This document shows, piece by piece, positions 10,312 to 24,300 of a stretch of 64,000 nt of DNA. Made by a program: the position numbers and the translations under genes. The notes under the pieces are model-generated. The model did not search any database, was not told the origin of the DNA, and was given only the letters and a program-made list of their open reading frames with translations. Each line of letters begins with the position of its first letter. The first letter of the stretch is position 1. The DNA comes from Galdieria sulphuraria. Taxonomy: Eukaryota; Rhodophyta; Bangiophyceae; Galdieriales; Galdieriaceae. The stretch is from NCBI RefSeq assembly GCF_000341285.1, contig NW_005178418.1, positions 29,402 through 93,401 on the forward strand. The letters run 5' to 3'.

Positions 10312-11108
10312 ATGTCAGCGGTGGATTCTTCTGCTTCAGTTAGAGTGATATCTTCAAAGAAGGCACAGGATAGTACTCTTATACTATTACATGGGTTTGG
10401 AAGTTCGGCTTCTGATTTAGTGGCTCTTGCAGAAAGTGTTGCTCCTCCGAGTACCAAGTGTATACTTCCTGAAGCGCCTCTTCTAAATGATGCGCCGTTT
10501 CCAGTTCGTGGTTGGTAAGTTGAAATTTTGGGTTTCATATATTTATTGTAAAGAAAGGTTTTCGCTGGATTTGACTTCACATCTTTGGTATCGTTGTTCT
10601 GACAAGGAAGGACTTGAGAGTACCCTAAATAGAATATTTAGAATAGTGGAGGATGAAGTAGAAAAGAGAATATCTTTGAACAGAATTTTTATTGGAGGCT
10701 TTAGTCAAGGAGGAGCAGTGACTTTGAACTGTATGTTACGTTCTCCATACCAATTAGGAGGCTTTTTCGCAGCTAGCTCTTGGCTAGTAGGTGAGGAAGA
10801 ATATCCAGCAAAGTTATCATCGACAAACCTTGAAACACCATTGTTTATGGGACATGTAAGATTCCCACATACCTTTTTATTGAGGCTAAGGCTTCTTCAA
10901 ATAGGGAGAGGATGACGCTGTAGTGCCTTTTGCTCTAGGAAAACGTTCTGCGGAACTCATCCGTTCCTTTGGTTTGAAAAATATTCTGTTTCGTAACTAT
11001 CCGAGAATGGATCACTTTATAAATGAACAAGAGAGGCGAGATATTGAAAGTTTTCTAAGTAGTTGCTATTATGATAGGTCGGTTTCGAAGGAATTTCTTT
11101 CCCATTAA
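10312..11108 (+). CDS. Lysophospholipase/acyl-protein thioesterase family hydrolase (LYPLA-like)
   Basis: An alpha/beta hydrolase expected to cleave acyl esters or thioesters, for example depalmitoylation. Three exons (10312-10514, 10558-10855, 10905-11108) with 43- and 49-bp introns give 234 aa. It shows the oxyanion block LILLHGFGSSASDL, the nucleophile elbow GGFSQGGAV, the catalytic Asp in GEDDAVVPF (made by the second splice) and the catalytic His in RMDHFIN. Length and triad spacing fit the LYPLA/APT family. The frame stays open upstream to an ATG at 10108, which would add a basic, hydrophobic 68-residue leader. The start at 10312 is chosen because it lies just before the conserved fold, but an organelle-targeted form cannot be excluded. 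Confidence 0.85.
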
Positions 11109-11700
11109 GGTTTTGTTGGTTGGCGATAAGTTTTCTATAAAAATATCTAGTCGAAATTAGAAGCCTTTTAATTGCGTTATGTTCATTTGAAACTGCGAAA
11201 TTTGAAAGAGAAGATATGAATGAATATCCTTGAGAACCTGTTTGTCATCCAGTTGTGCATAAACTGTCCACTTAATTTCTTTGAAATTACAATGTATTTA
11301 TTCGAGTCCACTATATATAATATTGAAAAGCAACCTTGAACATTGATACCAGACATTACAGATATATGCCATTGTCAATGGTAGATAAATTTTCCATTAA
11401 GATTGACGAAAGTATAAAGAAGCAATAGATGTGGGGAAAATACTGTCCAAATATTTCGAGGTAGAGTTGAAATCTTTATTGTAAGTTATCAAACTTGATG
11501 AAAATAGAGTACTTTGTTTAGGTCTTATATATCTATGTGTGAGTGACAGTTGTTCTACAAAGACAGGTTGTATAGATGGAATGTCCAATGAAGCCAATTC
11601 ATCAGGGCCATTTCATTCACGATTCGCTGGCTAATTTTCCCAGCGTGGCTTTAACAAATGACCCGATTCTGTGAAGAAAAAAAGAGTTGCTGAATTTGTC
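11109..11700. other. Intergenic, no gene seen
   Basis: 592 bp between the thioesterase stop and the tetraspanin-like start. A 66-codon minus-strand frame (11397-11597) has no recognisable features. I see no RNA gene. Confidence 0.5.
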
Positions 11701-12463
11701 ATGAAAGGCTACAATGACTTTACGTCTTCCAGGAGTTCAGGAAATACATTTGTTCTATTTTACCATGGGACAATTTCTGCTCTATACTTTGTAAGTCCAA
11801 ATTTACTGTAACAGGAATTGTTCGAAGCTCACGTTTCTTATAGCTAGGGGGTCTCGCTCTAGTAGGGGTCGGTATTTACGCTGAAGTGACTCATAGTGGG
11901 AAATTTGACTTGGAATGGACAAATGGTTGGTTAACATATTATAGAAAGATATTGTTGTTTAATTTGGGTATTCAGACTTTTGGAAGGTTATATCAAACTT
12001 TGGAATAGCAGGAATAGTTGTTGGCGCGGTAATTGCCCTAGTGGGAGCTTTTGGGTTTTTTGCCTTTGGTCGAGGCTGCTGTGGCAAATTTTTTAAATTT
12101 GTCTATTTTATTCTGGTCATATTATGTTTTCTGGTGTTGTTATTTACCGCAATTGTCACTCTTATGTTGGCTAATGGTGACAACGTTTCACCTTTCAAAA
12201 GTGCAGCCTGTAGTGCATGGAAGCAAACTGCCTCAGATGACCCACAAGAAATATGCAAGATCCAGAATGAATATAGTTGTTGTGGATTTTCTTCTTCATG
12301 TGACCCAACTACAACTATATCTACGTGTCCTTGCGTTACAACCAACCATTGCTACGAAACCATCATCCACAAATATCACAAATGGTACCTTCCTATTGGA
12401 GTTGTGAGCTGCATTCTAGGCGCTTTGACGCTTATCGATTCTTTAGTCGTTTGTTGTGTTTGA
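11701..12463 (+). CDS. Tetraspanin-like four-span membrane protein
   Basis: Three exons (11701-11790, 11844-11925, 11976-12463) with 53- and 50-bp introns give 219 aa. Four hydrophobic spans are visible. TM1 crosses the first splice (TFVLFYHGTISALYF then LGGLALVGVGIYA). TM2 is IAGIVVGAVIALVGAFGFF, TM3 is VYFILVILCFLVLLFTAIV, and TM4 is LPIGVVSCILGALTLIDSL. Between TM3 and TM4 lies a Cys-rich loop of about 75 residues with the diagnostic CCG (EYSCCGFSS) and further cysteines (SCDP, CPC, HCYE). A large second loop with CCG between TM3 and TM4 defines tetraspanins, which organise membrane microdomains. Subcellular site and partners are unknown. Confidence 0.72.
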
Positions 12464-13184
12464 CTTATAAGTTGTATCCTATTCTTTCTTGTTAGTGTTC
12501 AAACAAAAACATAGTGTAAACTTGCTTGTTTTGTAAGAAAATTTTCAAGTATTCGTATACGAGTATAGATGTTGGTTATATTCTCAATGTGATGACAAAT
12601 GTTACAAAATATCATTTTTAGTTCTCAACGACTGATCGAGTTGGAAAGCTCTTCTTGTCAATTATTTGCTCCACGAGTTTTCACTATTGTCGTCCAAACA
12701 CAAAGCAAGCCTGTGAAAGACAGTTTTCCAACTGAGTAGCTAACACTTGCAAAGAAATGTTCTATTTATAATACCTGAAGATCATGAGAAATCTTGTCCA
12801 ATCAGTTATTCGGCAACAACTAAGAGTTTATTTTCTCCAGCTTTGTCTTAGAAAGTTCTCCAAAGAAAAACTATTATCTATGACAATCGAATCTCTGGCA
12901 ACATGAAGTTGGTATAACGTGAAAAAGTTATACAAGCCACTTAGACGCAAGATTGCACTCAATATCATTCTTCGATAAGCAAGATTAGGTGAAAAGTTTA
13001 CAGTTGTTATGCAAAGCTCAACTAAAGTAATAAATTTGAAAATGATATTTCTTATGTCGATTGGAAGACACCATTGTTGATGACACTTCTGAAGAAGACA
13101 CTCAAACAGTTGCCATACAAAAGTTAAGGATTTGTAGAGTTTTTGATATAATATTACCTTGAAAGTTAAAGGGCCCTTCGAGTT
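12464..13184. other. Intergenic with an orphan minus-strand open frame
   Basis: 721 bp. On the minus strand a frame ending at a TAA at 12828 stays open for roughly 110 codons back to about 13160, without a usable ATG near its start. It contains CLPIDIRNIIFKFITLVELC, faintly like an F-box core. This could be a last exon or a chance frame. The segment must also hold the promoter of the DENN gene. No RNA gene seen. Confidence 0.35.
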
Positions 13185-15275
13185 ATGTTTCCGCTACTTG
13201 GCCTGGTATGGGTCGAGTTTGATGTTGAAAACGGACCTTGTATCAGGGATACTTTCTATCCTGTATGTGAAGACAGTGGGTCCTGTGAACGAAGGGACGT
13301 GTTTTCTACCAGTGCGAAAGACTTCATAGCTTTCCATGCAATGCCTGATTCAACCAGTGTGTCATCAGAAATAATCCAAATGGAAGATTCTCTCTTTTTC
13401 TTTCGTATTCCTTACAGTTTATTATTAGAGACAGAATCAGCTGCTTATTTTTGGAAAAATAACGGTCCTTGCCAAAGCAAATTTTGCTTCCAAACTGTAG
13501 AAGTTATTGGCCACAGCTTGTTTCGAGTATCTGCCAGCGAAAGTGCTCGAAGAGGTTATACTCAAAACGCGATAGTTGCAGTTTGTACCACCAATATCTC
13601 TACCTGTTTCGTGAGACCACTTCTTTATCTAGTTACAGGCAATTTGTTTCAACATGGAAGATTACAGAAGGATAAGATTGAGCGGGAGCTTGAATACTTG
13701 AAGTTTCAGTGGCTGGAGATAATAGCTGGAGGAACGGATAGTTATGGTTCTACAGTGAAGACGTTAACATTCCTTGGCAGTCAATTATTAGTGAAAGGAG
13801 ATTATTTTTTATGTCCTTGTGGTTCAGCAAGACAGTGGTATATTCATACTGTTGAAGTTACTGATGAAGAACCTAATTTATACCATTCGATGAAAACGAG
13901 AGATTTCCCAATTACTTCCTTAGTGAAGCCAAATTGTAGTGTTCCTTTTTTTCACGAATTTGATTTGTATCTATGCTTTTCAGAAAATTTAGGCTACTTA
14001 TGGACTTTGTGGGAATTGATGATGTTAGGAGAGCCCATCTTAGTGGTTTCATCAACTCCAGCAAGAGCTTGTTCTGCTGTCGGATGTTTGTTAAGTCTTC
14101 TTGTTCCTTTATTACCTATTGGCGTGAATTGGCAATCTTATTTTGTTATTCAGGCAAGTCCTTGTTGTTTTGAGTATTTGTTTGTTTAGCCCTCAAGTTA
14201 GGATTTGGATGAATCGAAGGATAAAGAGTGTCTTTGCCGTAGTCTATTTGGCATTACTAGTGCGTTTTTATGTAACCAGTTTGAAGAATCGAGACATATT
14301 CTCTTTATTGGGCAAGCTATTGACCGTCATAGTGAAATGTATCCTTCTCTCTATTTGAAGACGAAATATTGTCAAAAATTTAGCAAAAGCAGACGTTTCT
14401 TAAAAGCATTACAAAATTCCTCACAAAGACTTGCGACCTGCGTTATATTACGCGAGTATTTTCGAGAAATGACTTTGACTGTTTTGAGAATGTTTCATCC
14501 TTTTTTTGTTCCTTTGAATGCTCAAGAAATGAAACAAGATGGGAATAATCATGACGAGGATGATATTATGAAGATATTGATGCAATCGCCTCCCGAGTTT
14601 CGTTGTTTCGATAAGACAACCTTTCCAAGTGATCATGATATTGAAGTTTCTTCTATTACGTCTCTGTTATCTTCCAAACGAGATGCTCTGGCCAACAAGT
14701 TTTTATTAGATAAAAAGCATCTTTTCTATTCTTCGGTGAATGATCATTTGTCTGAAAATGATGAAAGTGGTTCCTCAGATGGAGGGGAGGATTCCGATGG
14801 GGACGTGAAGTTTAGTGAACTTTCAAGGAATCTTGATTCTCTACAATTATCATCTGCCAAAATGTCTCATTCCAGGAGACGTTCAGGTTCTGAAGATCAT
14901 TCCAGAAAGGGTATTCGTCACAAGTTAAAAGAAGCATCTCGTCATCGGAAACTTTCCAAGAGAAAAGTTGTTGTTCGTCAGTTTGTGAAAGACTTTATTC
15001 ATGGTCCAGTATTTGAAGAGTGGTTTAGGAAACGTAGACTTTTAGCGGAATATCGATGGTTTGTTCGATACAAGCAATGTATTACTGGTGTTTTAAGTAA
15101 ACTCGAAAGTGGAGATAGAAGATGGCAACTTCCCAATCTTTGGAGAAACAAAATAGAAACACACATTAACTATGTGCGTCAAATGGGTGATACAGAATTA
15201 GAATGTTGGCTATTGAACGCTTTTACTCAGTTGGAGATGATCGTGAAAAATCAAAGCTATACGAGTCAGACTTGA
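13185..15275 (+). CDS. DENN-domain Rab guanine exchange factor (DENND6/FAM116-like)
   Basis: Two exons (13185-14153, 14202-15275) give 680 aa. The 48-bp intron has a GC donor (CAG|GCAAGT) and a TTAG acceptor. The order of blocks follows DENND6/AFI1-type proteins: the opening GLVWVEFDVENGP, a central ELMMLGEPILVVSS and LPIGVNWQSYFVIQ. After the splice come ESRHILFIGQAI, KSRRFLKALQ, VILREYFREMTLTVL and FFVPLNAQE. The C-terminal third has a low-complexity acidic linker, then a basic region and a conserved end (VFEEWFRKRRLL). DENND6 acts as an exchange factor for Rab14-type GTPases on endosomes. That activity is inferred from the family. The stop lies 56 bp before the BLTP1 start on the same strand. 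Confidence 0.75.
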
Positions 15276-15331
15276 AAGCCATTTCATCGGACAACGAGAT
15301 TTCGATTTCCCGCCAATGCCAGTCACTTTGG

Positions 15332-18300
15332 ATGGCTTCTCTCGTTGCTTTTGCCTTTGCTGTTATTGGTCTATCCTCTTATATTTTAATATTCTTTTTA
15401 TACATCCCTCAAATATTGGCAAAGGTAGTTGCTAAACTTTGTAACCATGTTGTGTTTCGAAGAGAAGCTCATATAAGTATACGTTCCTTGCGTTTCATCT
15501 TCTTGTCTGGAAAAGTCAATTTGAAAGGTCTTTGCTACACTACTATAGACGCAAACCTATATGTAGAAAACCTTGAGATAACAGTACTATGGTGGAGAGC
15601 CTTATTTCTCAATAGGCGTTCAAGTAGCTCCCACCAACCGACTCAAGGGCGTTCTGAAGAAACACCTGCTGCTTTTATTGTTGCCCAAGGAGTTCAAATT
15701 CGTCTAGTCAATCAAAAAGCGCGCTATGATTTTATTCAAAAAGTCGTAGAACAACAAACTTATAACGTTGATTTACAAGCTCCATTCAGCTTACTTGTAG
15801 AAGAGTTCGAAGGCTATTCACTATGGCTCTATCAGTATTTGGGTCCTATTGCTATTGACCTTCAATATTGTTCTTTTGTCGCAAATGACCCTGCGGTAGG
15901 ACTTTTTTCAAAGCTAACTTTTGGGATACAACTGAAACCAAGGCATAGATTTCAGATGCTGTCTTGTTGTATTTCGAGACGGGAAAAGGACGTTATGCTG
16001 CTGTTTCAGCTCCTTGTCCTTTGGATGTGTATCGTTCCTTTTACAAGTTGACTATGAATCGTTTCCAAATACAGTATGTTTTGTGTTTTGAAGTTTGTTT
16101 TTGAAAGGGAAATAAGTGGAGTAGGTATGTTTCTGTAATATCGGACAATATGAGAGAAAATGAAACAAGCAACTTGGATGGATATATTCATCGCAATGGT
16201 TTGGATCCAGAAGGATTTGCAGAATCTTTAGTTACGCCACATTCGATGAAGTCATATCTGTCTTCTTCTATAAATGAAGAAGCAGAAATGACGGTCATCG
16301 ATAGCCCAGCTGTTGATCATGAATATGAAGAAACGAATGAAAGATGGAGTTATGTCAATTCTCTTATATCTTATTGGATGAAATTACAAAGTTTTATGAT
16401 CCGGTTATTTGGTTACTTAGAAGTATCTTCAACAGATGTTCTCTCGCACCATAAATTTACACTTTTTGAAGCTGATAATGTACAAGTTGAGTATCATTAT
16501 GATATACCAGGAATCACAATATTACTGGAGGGACAAGCTCCTGTCTGGAATCCACCCGAGTGCCTACTTAAGATATCCTCTTCAGGTACCCGATTTTATT
16601 ATAGTCCTTTTCTTGAGAAAGCCAAATGTGTACTTTTGGAGAGATTTTTCCCTCCTACTTTTGAGAATTTTGAGGTATACTAGAATGATCGGATTTTATA
16701 GAGAAACATATCACTAATATCTCTTAGATAGATACCAATTCTACCAAAGAAGGGAGGAAGAGGCGTCACCGTTGCTTTCAAATAGAAATGGAATGCAAAG
16801 CCAAAAGCAATCAACCTATGATGGACATTATTTTTCATCCTCGTTATCCTGATAATAATCGACGTTCTTCTGATACTGCCCGAATCAATATTTGGTGTCA
16901 AGAATCACTTCAGTTATCACTCTTGTATCCTTATATGATAAGTGTTGGTGAAACAGAAGCGAATTTGGAATTTTGTGCCAATTTCGATGAAGTCGTCGTC
17001 GATCTTTTACAAGAAAGCACTTTATCATTGTGCAAGGCCCCTATGTTAACGGTAAGTTTTCGACTTGGGCGTAAGCTATTCTTCTATTTATATACAAAAG
17101 GTGGAAGGAAAACTTGGCTTCCCAATGATTTGGAATGGCTATCGAAAATGGTCATTCGATTTTCGTTTGTTATCTTCGAAATGGACTTTTGTGAGAGAAT
17201 ACACAAACGTCATATCAGATATCTTGAGTGAGATGTCTGAGGGTGTTACTTATGATCCTTTTCGTTCTTTTTTGCCTACTGAGTATTTTGTCAATTTTGA
17301 ACTTAAAAGTGGTTATAGTCTTTATTTTTCCGCTAATCCTCTGAACAACTGGAAGAATCCTTCTCAAATGGATATGGATAATGAATGGGCACTCGAAGCA
17401 GTCGGGAATACGTTGAAAATGAAGTTTCATTCACCTTCCAGTCTCTTTCCTATGCCATTGACTTGGGATATGAATTGGTTACTTTACGCTCCGCATTTGA
17501 AAGTTTGGTTTCATTGGCCTATTGAACCTGACTTACGAAGGAGACTGGGAAGTTGTCAAAAGATTATTGATGTTTCCAGTTTTGATATTCAGTGTTCGCA
17601 TTCCTATTGGAATATCTTGGTGCCTGGTTATCAAGATAGAATCAGAGCGGTATTGAACATATCAGACTTGAACTTTGTTTTAAACCCTCATCACTTGACT
17701 TATTTAAATGAGTTTCTAGACAACTATTTCGGAGAACATTTATTCGCACATATGGATGGCAGACCACTCATTCAAGAATATTGTAGCAGTATGGAGCAAC
17801 TTGTAAATGTTCGATCAACAAGAGAAACATCCTTTTTGATGAATATTCATCGATGGAGTTTTTTTGTTTGTGCCGGCATCGATCCTGCTATCAAGGTTCC
17901 AAGTTTTTTCTCCTATCTTCGATTGAAAATACCTTACTGTTCCTACTACATGAAGAGTACGAAGAGCTGTACCAGCTTTACTTTGAGTTGTCCAAGAAAT
18001 ATCGAAGTAACTCCTCACGTAGAAAGTGAAAGCGTTGCTGCGCGAAACAATACGGATCATCGAAAGCTGTATTTAAGAGGGGTATCGATTAGTGTGCTTT
18101 ATCTTTTTGGAAATAACGATGTAGAATATATCAATATTGCTTCCATAAGGCTCGAGTCCTTTTATGGCCAAGTGAGGATGGACAAAGTGCAATGTTTTAG
18201 TGATATTTGGAATTGTTTTCGTTTATCATCAACTGAACGGAAGAAAGGTTATCTTCTTCCATTGGAAGCATTGGAATTGGAACTCGGTTCCCTCGACCTT

Positions 18301-21300
18301 AAATTTTTTCATGAAGATAGCATAGTAGAGTCAGTGGTTCCCTCCGGTCTCAAAGTTGTACTGAGTAATTTGCAGCATGCTAACGTTCGACTAACAGCAA
18401 AGTTGGAAATTGGATTGATATTGGTCAGCTTGTGGATACCTACAAGTCAGTTATTAGAAGATTCGGTTGGTGGTAGCAATATTGTGAAGAAAGCTATTGA
18501 AAAGCAAGACTATACGGAAGTGGCATCCTTTTCTTCCCGTTTAACAGTAACATTTCGTATATTCGAGAAACTAGCTTCCTTGACTGCCTTTAAACAAATG
18601 GAAGAACTAAAGAAAGCCGATTGTTTTCAAATGCGTATCCAATTCCTATGGAAAGAAACCGATGAGCTTTTGATGAATAGCCGCTCACGAAGAGACTTTC
18701 GCAAGCAAAGCAACTCCACTTTGGGAGTTTCAAATGAGAATAAGCAGAGCATGTCTCGAGCAGGCAATTCAGACTTTGGTGAAATTCCTGATTCTGTACA
18801 AGAATTTTGGATGCAACTTGAGGCAGCAATGAACAATGGAGAGTTGGGAGAATGTGATGAAGAAGGTTTCAATGGGGAGCAAAATTTATCTTATCTCAAA
18901 TTGGCAGTTCCGGAAAGTATGAAATGCAGTCTTTCTCCTGCTGCCATTCAAACAGGAATAAACCTCATGAATGTTTTTATTCCTAAAAGAGAAGAACATG
19001 TGGAGCTGATTATCTGTGACATTTGGAAGGAACATTTGGAACGCTGTATTGCTTCGGAGGAAGATACGGTTTTCAACTATAAGTTTTCAATGGAGTTGCC
19101 AGAAGTGAAAGTTAAAATTAGAAAGATGAGTCCTAACAGTTTCTCGTGTAACAAATGTATTTCCTTTTCTTCTATACCCGAGATTTATTTATATTTATCC
19201 AATTCCTATTTAAGATGGAATGTATCTGGTTCCCGAAGCAAAGCAAAGGAACTTGTGTTTGGACTCTCTCAAATCCTGTGTGGTATATCTTTGGATGGAG
19301 GGTTGGATGACCAGTCCAGAATCATGGAGCTCAATCATATTCAGATTAGGAATATTATTTCCTCTGGAAAGGAAAATGTAAATATGATGCTAGATTCTTT
19401 CAGAATTGGAGAGAACATGAATGAATTGGAGTCTTTGGTTAGATGTTGTATGTTGTTTGCAAAGTTCGGCGTTTCCTATTGGGGTGGTGTTCTTAAGAGC
19501 AAACCCGAAACTGTAACTGCCGATGTCTTTAGTCTTTGTGTGATTGCTGGAGAAGCTTCCACGGGACTGGTGACTTCAGGTAGACAAATCCGAAAAGTCT
19601 TCTTGTCTGCTTTTGCTAGAGTAAAAGCAATGAATCAAATGGAAAGGTCTCGAATGCTTATGCTTCTCCAATCTTCTGCCTCCCGAAATCATCCTTATTC
19701 ATCTACTGTTGGCAACAGAAAAGTAGCTTTTGAATGGATTTGTCATTGGAATGAGTTTTCATTGATAGTAGAAAATGTTAGTATTTTGGTATGTCATCAA
19801 ATCTATTGGAAATATTCCTGCTTCTCTGGTCGTAGCATTCTCGTACTTGTGATGAATGAAATGCATTCAAAAGCTGATACCCAACTGGTTACAAAGATTA
19901 GTGCTTTTATACGTGAATGTATTCGTATTTGGTATAGTGAATGGTCCATTTCACAAAGGGAGTGGACAGCTTCTGCAGTGGAAAGAATGCAACGTAAAAT
20001 ATTTCGTTCTATGCCAGAAGGAGAATGGATAGATCCTCCTATTCATTCCAAGCAAATGACTGAAGATCCTCCCACAGTTGAGAACCAAATAAGTGATGAT
20101 GCATTACTTCGGTCGCTGTCTACTGCGCCATTCTTCTTTAGTAGTAGTAGGAGAGTCAATCAGAGGAACAATCTTGTCTCAACTTTTTCTGTACCTTGGG
20201 GAACAACTTTACCTGGTACTATTCATTCGGAACAAAAAGAGAAAGATGCAAAAATATCTGCTCAAGACTCAGCCTTTCTATTAAGGTCTCTTAGTTCTTT
20301 TGAAGCGAAGACAACTTGGAATGAATTGGATATTCAGCCATCTCTGCTATCAGCAGCACTTATACTCGTGGATGTTATGGTATCCATCGATAAGATAGAT
20401 TTGCAACTCTCTTCTTCCTCAACAGAAAGCGTATTTGTTTTTCAATCCTATCAAAACGTCACTTATCTTCCCATGTCGCTTGCTGATTCCTTGGAGCACT
20501 CTAGTATTTTATGTAGCAGTGAAGAAGTGGAGTGCAAAATCAACGGACCTAATCTAGAAGAGTGGGTAGGAATCTTCATCAGCACTCCACAGTATGTCAT
20601 TTCATTACAGAACAATGGAAGAAATGCCAATATAGTTGCTTCGATGTTGACTATAGAAAATGTTTCGATGAGAGTAGAATACAATTTCTTTTCAGCTTGG
20701 CATCTATTCGGACATGTGTTGGATGAATTGAGAAGTTTAATAGGAGAAAGAGAAGTAGATGCTCGCACTGCATCTTCACAAATATACAATATACCTCCTT
20801 TGAATGTTGCCGTTTCAGAATGTAGTTTACAAGTAAGTACTGTATGATTGTTTTCTAGTTTCATTGAAATGACATGTTTATGTATCTATGGAATAGCTTC
20901 CACTTAGTGAGAACGACCATAAGTTGCTATACAAAGTACAAGATTTGAGAGCAACTTCTTGTGAACTTAGCCATACGGAAAATATTGTTGTTGTTCGAGT
21001 ACCTTCTCAATTTATGGAATACTTTGACAAACAAGTGGCTCATGATCTTCTGCAGTTGCCTAGTGCTGTTTTGGAAGCAAGAATAACTTTAACAAGCGAT
21101 GATAATGATAATGAAGAAAGACTACAAAATAGACCAGTCGTCACCTATTACCGATTTCATTTGGCTTTCAAAGCCATCGAAAGTATGGTTACCAAAGAGC
21201 GTTTGAGGGGTCTGAAGAATATCTTCGAATTGTGGAATCGACCTCGAAAGAAAAATTTCGTTAAACCAATGACGGCGAACAGTATGTTGGCAGATCATAG

Positions 21301-24300
21301 TAGAACAGTAGTGACACGTTTGTTTAGTTTAGGTAAGTGAGATTCTTGTCAAACTTTTTTGTTGGAGAAAACTAAGAAGCTTTTCCAGTCATTTCTCTGC
21401 AAACCTTATCACTCAATTCGGAGTTGATGGGAATTCATTCCGAACTATTTTTGGATAATTTGAATTTTGTTTTGAAGACGACCAATATTCCTTATCCTGA
21501 CATTCATATTACTTTTCGAAATATTGGTTTGGTGATCCGTTCCGCTGGTTCTCTTCCATCGAGATTTTCTATTAATCAATTTCAGTCTCGCATTCGAATG
21601 AAGCAATCTATAGACTCTACATTTTTGCATCGGTTACAACTGATTTCATTATCATCTATGAAAGAATGTGAAGTATTTATGGATAAGCGATGTATGACTG
21701 CTTTGGTTTTATTAGCGGACGAATTTAAATACTATGAATGTGATGAAGAAGAATCGTCCACAACCGACTCTCTTATGGGAACTGTGGCAGCAGCAGCTTC
21801 CAGACTTTGTATTTATATGTTGACCAATGTTCGTATTGGTATCATTCGCATGACTTTTGTTGTCGATAACAGTTATGATATTCGTATCTCTTCATATTCT
21901 CCATCATTATCTCTAAGAATGGACAACTTGAAGACTTTACCTCGTTATCGATTGGTATTGACAGGTTCATTTGAATCGGCCAACATTTATCAACAGAACA
22001 CTCCCATTTTGACGTTTCAAGGTTCTTGTATCGATTTCAGTTGGTTATCGGGAAATGTTGCGTGTTTTGTAGATGTGGGCTCTTATACTCTCTCTCTTGA
22101 TCATGCCATAAGACTATTACCAGATGCTGCTTCTGAAAATGATTCTGTTATGGGTACCCAAATTTTTACTTTGATTGACCTCGGAGTCAATATTAATGCT
22201 GGAGTTGTAACTCTCAAGTCTACAAAGTATATGGATACCGATATTATGGTACCTGGCATGTATTGTAATTTATTTTTAGATGTTACAAGACTTAAAGCTG
22301 TGTTCTTTTGTGATTGGGATTATGCCAATATGGACTTTTTGGAAAGCCAATTGGAACATATCATGAAGTGGTTCTTTGATCGTTCCCAAGAAAACTTGAA
22401 CCAACCAGTACCTTCCACTCATTCTAGAAAGTCTAGTGTTCCTTGGCATCGAAGAATGAAAACTATCGCATCCTTTGCATCTTCTTCTCCTATTACTAGT
22501 AGTGGAAAGTGTTTTCAATGGAGTTTGATCGTTCGTCTTTCGAGATCCTATGCAAGGTTGAAGGAAAGCGTGGGTTCTCCTGGGTTGATGATGCTATCTG
22601 CTTCAGCTTTTGTTCCCGAAGCTCAATTTTTGTTTAGCCCTGGAAAACATCCCATTTATGGAAAGCAAATCTTGTTAGCCAGTGGCGGTGTTGGTAGTTT
22701 GGATATTTCATTGAATCCAGGATGGCACACTGCAAGTCAACTACGATGTATTGGTACAGGGTAAGTTAAGTATTGCATTATCCCTAATCTTATGACAACA
22801 TGTCCATAGGATTGACTTTCTTGTTGACTTGACCAATAGAACGGGAACTTGTAGATTGAGACAGATTGCCGCTGATTTAGAATTGGCTTCCTTACTCTCT
22901 TTGCAAAATGTGTTTCAGCATATTCATTGGTCGTCTACTACTCAACCTACTCATTGGGAAATACAACCTCTTAGAAAAGTTGCTATTTCTATTTGTGTTC
23001 AAGATTGGATGGATGTTTCTCACGATCACTATCACCTTCAACAACAAACACCGTTTGTAAAGTTATCTCTTCGCATGGTACAACAATCCAGTGGTTCCAT
23101 GGAGTTAGGATTCTATCGTTCCTACGTTCACTTTGGGTTCCTAGATGATCGCAACTTTTTCTATTTGAACTGTGCAAGAGGTCAAATACGTTCCACTCGA
23201 CAACATTTTCATGGTAAGGGTGGATTAGAAAGACTGTTCATCTCGCAGTTATCGAGTCCATCCATTGGTTTCTTGTATTTGGATGTCGACTCATTTTTGT
23301 TTCATTTGGCTCAAGGAACAGAAGGAGATACTACTCGAGAAGAAATTTTAAGACTCGCCTGCAAACAGTTTTCTTGGAAAACTTACGAGTCAAGTGATGA
23401 AGTCCTTCGACTTGCAAGGAACTCAGTTGACATGGATATATGGATAAAAGGATTACATGGTGCTTTGTGTTCAACCAGTTCTCCGGCATTGAGTCGGTTA
23501 CAGGAATCCTTATCGCACCTGGTAAGTAATCTTTTTCAATGCTTGGTCTTTTATTGTGTACTCATTCATTTCCGTTGTACAGTTGATGGAAACCAAACGT
23601 ATCAGTTCCATGGTTGTAGGCAACACGAGTCGCACCATCGGTAGCATTGACACTGATAGTCGTCATTCTACGATGGCTCATGTGATGAGAAAACACAAAA
23701 ACAAACGACTTGTGATTAACGGAGACCATTTGATGTTGTCTTTGTTCGCTATGCATTTTCATGAACAAGATTTTCTTCGAATGGCTAGTGACCAATATCG
23801 AATGACGTTTTTCCAAACGGTGGACCGCAATCGAGGAGAAAATCGACAACTACAAGTACAATTCGATACCTTCCGTATCCAAAGGGAATCTCTTTCAGTA
23901 TGTCAACATAGGCACAACACAGTCCACGGAATATCTCAACCTTTTTCTTTTTAGGATCCATCCTCACAAGGTACCATCTTAAGTATTCCTAATCCCAATT
24001 TAAGATTACAGACAATCGTCTATGCAACCGACTTTTATTATGATTTTGTCACCGACTTTGATGGCCCCGTTCAAATTACCAGTCGCGTTAGTCAATATCG
24101 TTACATGCGTCATATTTTGCGACTCTATTTTTCCAAAACACAAACCCATCAAGATTCCCTTGGTCCTCAATTGGTAACGACGATGGAAAGTCGTTATCAC
24201 GTTCATCGAAAACGACTGTTGTTTCAACCCAAACTCAATGCGCTGGGGGAATTGACACCGAGTCTTGATATGTTACTTTCTTGGTTAGGTTTAGGGGATA

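Noticed and set aside
17215-18872. Several minus-strand frames of 70-80 codons inside BLTP1
   Set aside because: All lie opposite the large BLTP1 exon and are composition shadows of it.
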